Positions 29,889 through 33,505 of a DNA stretch of 33,505 nucleotides are shown one piece after another. Each line of letters starts with the position of its first letter. The first letter of the stretch is position 1. The translations under genes were made by a program, and so were the position numbers. The stretch is from Kosakonia sacchari (lineage in GTDB: Bacteria > Pseudomonadota > Gammaproteobacteria > Enterobacterales > Enterobacteriaceae): contig FOAY01000026.1 of the NCBI GenBank assembly GCA_900109485.1, positions 1 to 33,505 of the forward strand. The letters are read 5' to 3'. Below the pieces are notes generated by a model, which did no database searches, had not been told where the DNA came from, and was given only the letters and a program-made list of their open reading frames with translations.

Positions 29889-31739
29889 ATGATTAAAAAA
29901 GCTTCGCTGCTGACGGCGCTCTCCGTCACGGCATTTTCCGGCTGGGCGCAGGATAGCAGCTCAGACAATTTGGTGGTGACAGCAAATCGTTTTCAACAAT
30001 CGGCTAAAACCGTGCTGGCGCCGACCGAGGTGGTGACGCGCGAGGATATCGATCGCTGGCAATCCCGTTCGCTCATCGATGTGCTGCGCCGTTTACCGGG
30101 CGTGGATATCGCGCAAAACGGTGGGCTGGGACAAACAGCGTCCGTTTATGTTCGCGGTACGGAAGCAAAACATCTGCTGCTGCTGATTGATGGCGTACCG
30201 GTGGCGCGTTCAGGGATTTCGAACGATCCCGAACTCAATCAAATCCCGCTCTCGCTGGTGCAGCGCGTTGAGTATATTCGCGGGCCGCGCTCTGCGGTTT
30301 ATGGCTCCGGCGCGATTGGCGGCGTGGTCAACGTCATTACGATGACGGATAGCGAGAAATCCCAGGTCAACGCCAGCATGGGCTCGAAAGGTTATCAAAC
30401 CTATGACGGCACTTTGCGTCAGCGTTTTGGCGATACGATGGTGACCGCCGCAGGTTCTTATACCAGTACGCGCGGATTCAACGTGCAGCCGGATTCGACA
30501 TGGGATCATGATGCAGATCGCGATGGCTACCGCAATAAAACGTTCTGGGGCAGCTTACAGCATAAGTTCGATGACCATTTTGACGGTTTCTTCCGTGGCT
30601 ACAACTTCAGCAATAATGTGGATTACGATCTGGGCAGTGCGCCGTTTTCGCCAGATTACAGCGCCGATGAGCGCCAATTATATGTTCAGGGCTGGGATAC
30701 CGGGCTGAATTTCAACCAGGGGATCTACTCCTCGCAACTGCTGGCCAGCTATCAAAAAAGCAAAGACTATAACTACAGCAGCATCTATGGTCGTTATAAC
30801 GATGGCACTACGCTGGATGATATGGAGCAGCGTTACATTCAGTGGGGTAATAATATTGCGGTGGGTAAAGGCTCGCTGGGCGCAGGTGTCGACTGGAAGC
30901 AGGAGCGTCTGGTTTCATCTGACCAAAGCACGAGCGACAGCTACGATCGCGATAATACCGGCCTCTACCTGAACGGGATGCAACAGTTCGGCGATGTTAC
31001 GCTGGAGGCTTCCGGGCGCGAAGATAAAGATGATGCGTTCGGCTGGCACGGTACCTGGCAAACGGCTGCTGGCTGGGAGTTCGTGGAGAACTACCGCCTG
31101 ACGCTCTCCTACGGCACGAGTTTCCTCGCGCCTTCGCTTGGCCAGCAGTACGGCGCGAAGCGCTTTGGCATTGCTTCCAACCCGGATCTGAAACCGGAAG
31201 AGTCAAAACAGTGGGAAGCGGGTGTAGAAGGATTAACCGGCCCGGTTGACTGGCGTCTGTCCGCGTACCGTTATGAGATCGATAATCTGATCACCTATAG
31301 CGATACGGCTTACTACAACATTAACGCTGCAACCATTAAAGGCGTTGAGTGGACAGGAAGCGTCGATACCGGCATCTTCTCGCATCGTGTAACCTTGCAG
31401 TACATCGATCCGCGTGATGACGAAACGAACGAAGTGCTGCCGCGCCGCTCAAAACGCCAGGCCAAGTACCAGCTAGACTGGTCCATTTTCAATGTAGATA
31501 TGGATCTGGCGTGGGAATACTTCGGTAAACGCTATGACAATCGCACGTCAACGTATAACCCTGAGCAACGTGTTTTGCCGAGTTATAGTACGGTTGATCT
31601 ATCTGCCTCATATCCAGTGACATCTCACCTTACAGTTCGTGGTAAAATAGCTAACTTGTTCGATAAAGAGTACGAGACAGCTTATGGCTACCAAACTGCA
31701 GGACGGGAATACACCTTGTCTGGCAGCTACACCTTCTGA
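29889..31739 (+). CDS. btuB: TonB-dependent vitamin B12 receptor BtuB
   Basis: BtuB is the outer-membrane transporter for cobalamins, powered by TonB-ExbB-ExbD, and is also a receptor for phages and E colicins. ATG at 29889 gives 616 residues (E. coli 614). The signal peptide ends at about residue 20 (FSGWAQD), and the TonB box DNLVVTA is at about 26-32. The plug domain contains RGPRSAVYGSGAIGGVVNVI, and the 22-strand barrel ends in LSGSYTF with terminal Phe. The barrel loops differ considerably from E. coli, as expected for a surface receptor. It has an Asp-rich loop (DHDADRDG) where the E. coli protein binds calcium. The 3' end overlaps murI by 56 nt. Confidence 0.97.
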   Translation: MIKKASLLTALSVTAFSGWAQDSSSDNLVVTANRFQQSAKTVLAPTEVVTREDIDRWQSRSLIDVLRRLPGVDIAQNGGLGQTASVYVRGTEAKHLLLLIDGVPVARSGISNDPELNQIPLSLVQRVEYIRGPRSAVYGSGAIGGVVNVITMTDSEKSQVNASMGSKGYQTYDGTLRQRFGDTMVTAAGSYTSTRGFNVQPDSTWDHDADRDGYRNKTFWGSLQHKFDDHFDGFFRGYNFSNNVDYDLGSAPFSPDYSADERQLYVQGWDTGLNFNQGIYSSQLLASYQKSKDYNYSSIYGRYNDGTTLDDMEQRYIQWGNNIAVGKGSLGAGVDWKQERLVSSDQSTSDSYDRDNTGLYLNGMQQFGDVTLEASGREDKDDAFGWHGTWQTAAGWEFVENYRLTLSYGTSFLAPSLGQQYGAKRFGIASNPDLKPEESKQWEAGVEGLTGPVDWRLSAYRYEIDNLITYSDTAYYNINAATIKGVEWTGSVDTGIFSHRVTLQYIDPRDDETNEVLPRRSKRQAKYQLDWSIFNVDMDLAWEYFGKRYDNRTSTYNPEQRVLPSYSTVDLSASYPVTSHLTVRGKIANLFDKEYETAYGYQTAGREYTLSGSYTF

Positions 31740-32535
31740 CGCGCGTCCCACCGTCCTGGTGTTTGACTCCGGCGTCGGTGGGTTATCCGTCTATGATGAG
31801 ATTCGGCATCTCCTGCCGGATCTCCATTACATCTACGCTTTCGACAATGTCGCTTTCCCCTACGGTGAGAAAAGCGAAGAGTTTATCGTTGAACGTGTTG
31901 TTGAGATTGTTACCGCTGTTCAGGCGCAATACCCCCTCGCACTGGCTGTTATCGCCTGTAATACCGCAAGCACCGTCTCTCTTCCCGCGTTACGTGACAA
32001 ATTCACCTTTCCTGTTGTTGGTGTTGTCCCCGCCATCAAACCGGCTGCGCGCTTAACGGCAAACGGTATTGTAGGTCTATTGGCAACGCGCGGTACTGTG
32101 AAACGTCCTTATACGCATGAACTGATTTCGCGTTTCGCAAATGAGTGTCGTATTGAGATGCTGGGGTCGGCGGAGCTGGTGGTTCTGGCTGAAGCGAAAC
32201 TGCATGGTAAGGAAGTGCCGCTTGAAGAGCTGCGCCATATCTTGCGTCCCTGGTTACGCATGAAAGAGCCTCCTGATACTGTAGTCCTGGGTTGTACGCA
32301 CTTCCCGCTGTTGCAGGATGAACTGTTGCAGGTGCTGCCTGAGGGCACGCGGCTGGTGGATTCCGGTGCAGCCATTGCGCGTCGTACCGCCTGGTTGCTG
32401 GAGCATGAAGCGCCGGATGCAAAATCCGCTGGCGATAATATTGCGTACTGCATGGCGCTAACGCCTGAAACTGCACAGTTATTGCCCGTTTTGCAGCGCT
32501 ATGGCTTTAAAACGCTCGAAAAACTGGCTGTTTAG
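31684..32535 (+). CDS. murI: Glutamate racemase
   Basis: MurI makes D-glutamate for peptidoglycan. The 283-residue protein (E. coli 285) begins MATKLQDGNTPCLAA, which is encoded within the 3' end of btuB in another frame; this 56-nt overlap also exists in E. coli. Cys92 (ACNTAS) and Cys204 (GCTHFPL) are the two catalytic thiols, and DSGVGGLSV (28-36) is the family's N-terminal motif. In E. coli the extended N-terminus is the site of activation by the peptidoglycan precursor UDP-MurNAc-Ala. No Rho-independent terminator follows, so transcription can run on into the rrn promoter region. Confidence 0.98.
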   Translation: MATKLQDGNTPCLAATPSDARPTVLVFDSGVGGLSVYDEIRHLLPDLHYIYAFDNVAFPYGEKSEEFIVERVVEIVTAVQAQYPLALAVIACNTASTVSLPALRDKFTFPVVGVVPAIKPAARLTANGIVGLLATRGTVKRPYTHELISRFANECRIEMLGSAELVVLAEAKLHGKEVPLEELRHILRPWLRMKEPPDTVVLGCTHFPLLQDELLQVLPEGTRLVDSGAAIARRTAWLLEHEAPDAKSAGDNIAYCMALTPETAQLLPVLQRYGFKTLEKLAV

Positions 32536-32586
32536 GGCGTCTTTGAACAAAAAAGAGACGGTTGAAAACTTTTTTCAAATTAGGGG
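32536..32586 (+). promoter_or_regulatory. rrn P1 upstream region (UP element, possible Fis site)
   Basis: The A/T-rich stretch just upstream of the P1 -35 fits an UP element. A perfect inverted repeat TTGAAAA-CTT-TTTTCAA (32562-32578) overlaps it. Fis and UP-element control of P1 is known for E. coli rrnB; individual Fis sites are not certain here. Confidence 0.55.
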
Positions 32587-32614
32587 TTGTCAGCCGGAAT
32601 TAACTCCCTATAAT
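32587..32614 (+). promoter_or_regulatory. rrn promoter P1
   Basis: TTGTCA (32587-32592), 16-nt spacer and TATAAT (32609-32614) are as in E. coli rrnB P1, followed by the G/C-rich discriminator GCGCCTCC. Predicted start is A at 32623. Confidence 0.93.
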
Positions 32615-32684
32615 GCGCCTCCACTGACACGGCACAACGGCATACACACCGGCCTGTCAGGTGAAGAAAACCGAAAATAATCAG

Positions 32685-32712
32685 TTGACTTCACGGCGGG
32701 AAAGCGTAATAT
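32685..32712 (+). promoter_or_regulatory. rrn promoter P2
   Basis: TTGACT (32685-32690), 16-nt spacer and TAATAT (32707-32712), about 98 bp after P1, as in E. coli rrn operons. Confidence 0.92.
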
Positions 32713-32747
32713 GCACACCCCGCGCCGCAGCGAAAACACAGCGGCAC

Positions 32748-32785
32748 TGCTCTTTAACAATTTATCAGACAATCTGTGTGGGCAC
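32748..32785 (+). promoter_or_regulatory. rRNA leader antitermination site (boxA, boxB, boxC)
   Basis: boxA TGCTCTTTAACA is at 32748-32759. A small boxB-like hairpin CAGA-CAA-TCTG is at 32766-32776, then the G/T-rich boxC. These recruit Nus factors. The remaining leader (32786-32892) shows no gene and contains 5' sequence that pairs around the 16S for RNase III processing. Confidence 0.9.
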
Positions 32786-32892
32786 TCAGGTGACATGGAT
32801 TCTTAAATGTCTTCGGACAAAAAATGAATACCAAGTCTCACGGGTGAACACGTAATTCATTACGAAGTTTAATTCGATGAGCATCAAACTTT

Positions 32893-33505
<613 letters not shown>

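Overview
The window is a stretch of chromosome from a member of the Enterobacteriaceae. Gene order from rraA to the rrn operon follows the E. coli K-12 block rraA-menA-hslUV-ftsN-cytR-priA-rpmE-metJBLF-gldA-fsaB-yijO-ppc-argECBH-oxyS-oxyR-sthA-fabR-yijD-trmA-btuB-murI-rrsB. Most proteins have the same length as the E. coli ones. The partial 16S gene at the right end resembles Kosakonia/Enterobacter/Klebsiella; the genus is a guess (Kosakonia-like), the family is not. No frameshifts, insertion sequences, phage genes or CRISPR arrays were seen.

Layout. (1) 1-8086, all on the minus strand: priA, cytR, ftsN, hslV-hslU, menA, rraA (primosome, nucleoside regulator, division, heat-shock protease, menaquinone synthesis, RNase E control). 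(2) 8154-9126: rpmE with its leader, then a small interval holding a perfect CRP-type operator, a sigma70-like promoter, a 29-codon ORF and a strong terminator, then metJ. (3) 9127-14081: the methionine genes metB-metL and metF, with MetJ operators before metB and metF. (4) 14167-19758, minus strand: fsaB-gldA, an AraC-type regulator (yijO) and ppc. This part is much shorter than in E. coli K-12, which has katG, yijE/yijF, a PTS/pfl cluster and a phosphoethanolamine transferase gene here. (5) 20024-24626: divergent argE and argCBH sharing two ARG boxes. (6) 24678-28399: oxyS/oxyR divergent pair, sthA, fabR-yijD. (7) 28437-32535: trmA, a cobalamin riboswitch ahead of btuB, and murI overlapping btuB. 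(8) 32536-33505: tandem rrn promoters P1/P2, the antitermination leader and the first ~613 nt of 16S rRNA.

The genes form several small control circuits: MetJ represses metJ/B/L/F, ArgR represses argECBH, OxyR drives OxyS, FabR controls unsaturated fatty acid synthesis genes, and cobalamin shuts off its own receptor through the btuB leader. The most interesting item is the rpmE-metJ interval, where E. coli K-12 carries yiiX. Here it looks like a compact transcription unit of about 170 nt under a CRP site, encoding a 29-residue peptide with a Val-Pro-Pro ending that resembles, from memory, the AzuC small protein of the dual-function RNA AzuCR. Other points are a diverged OxyS, a CRP-type site ahead of fsaB-gldA, and a palindrome that contains the -35 element of the hslVU heat-shock promoter and the ftsN stop codon.
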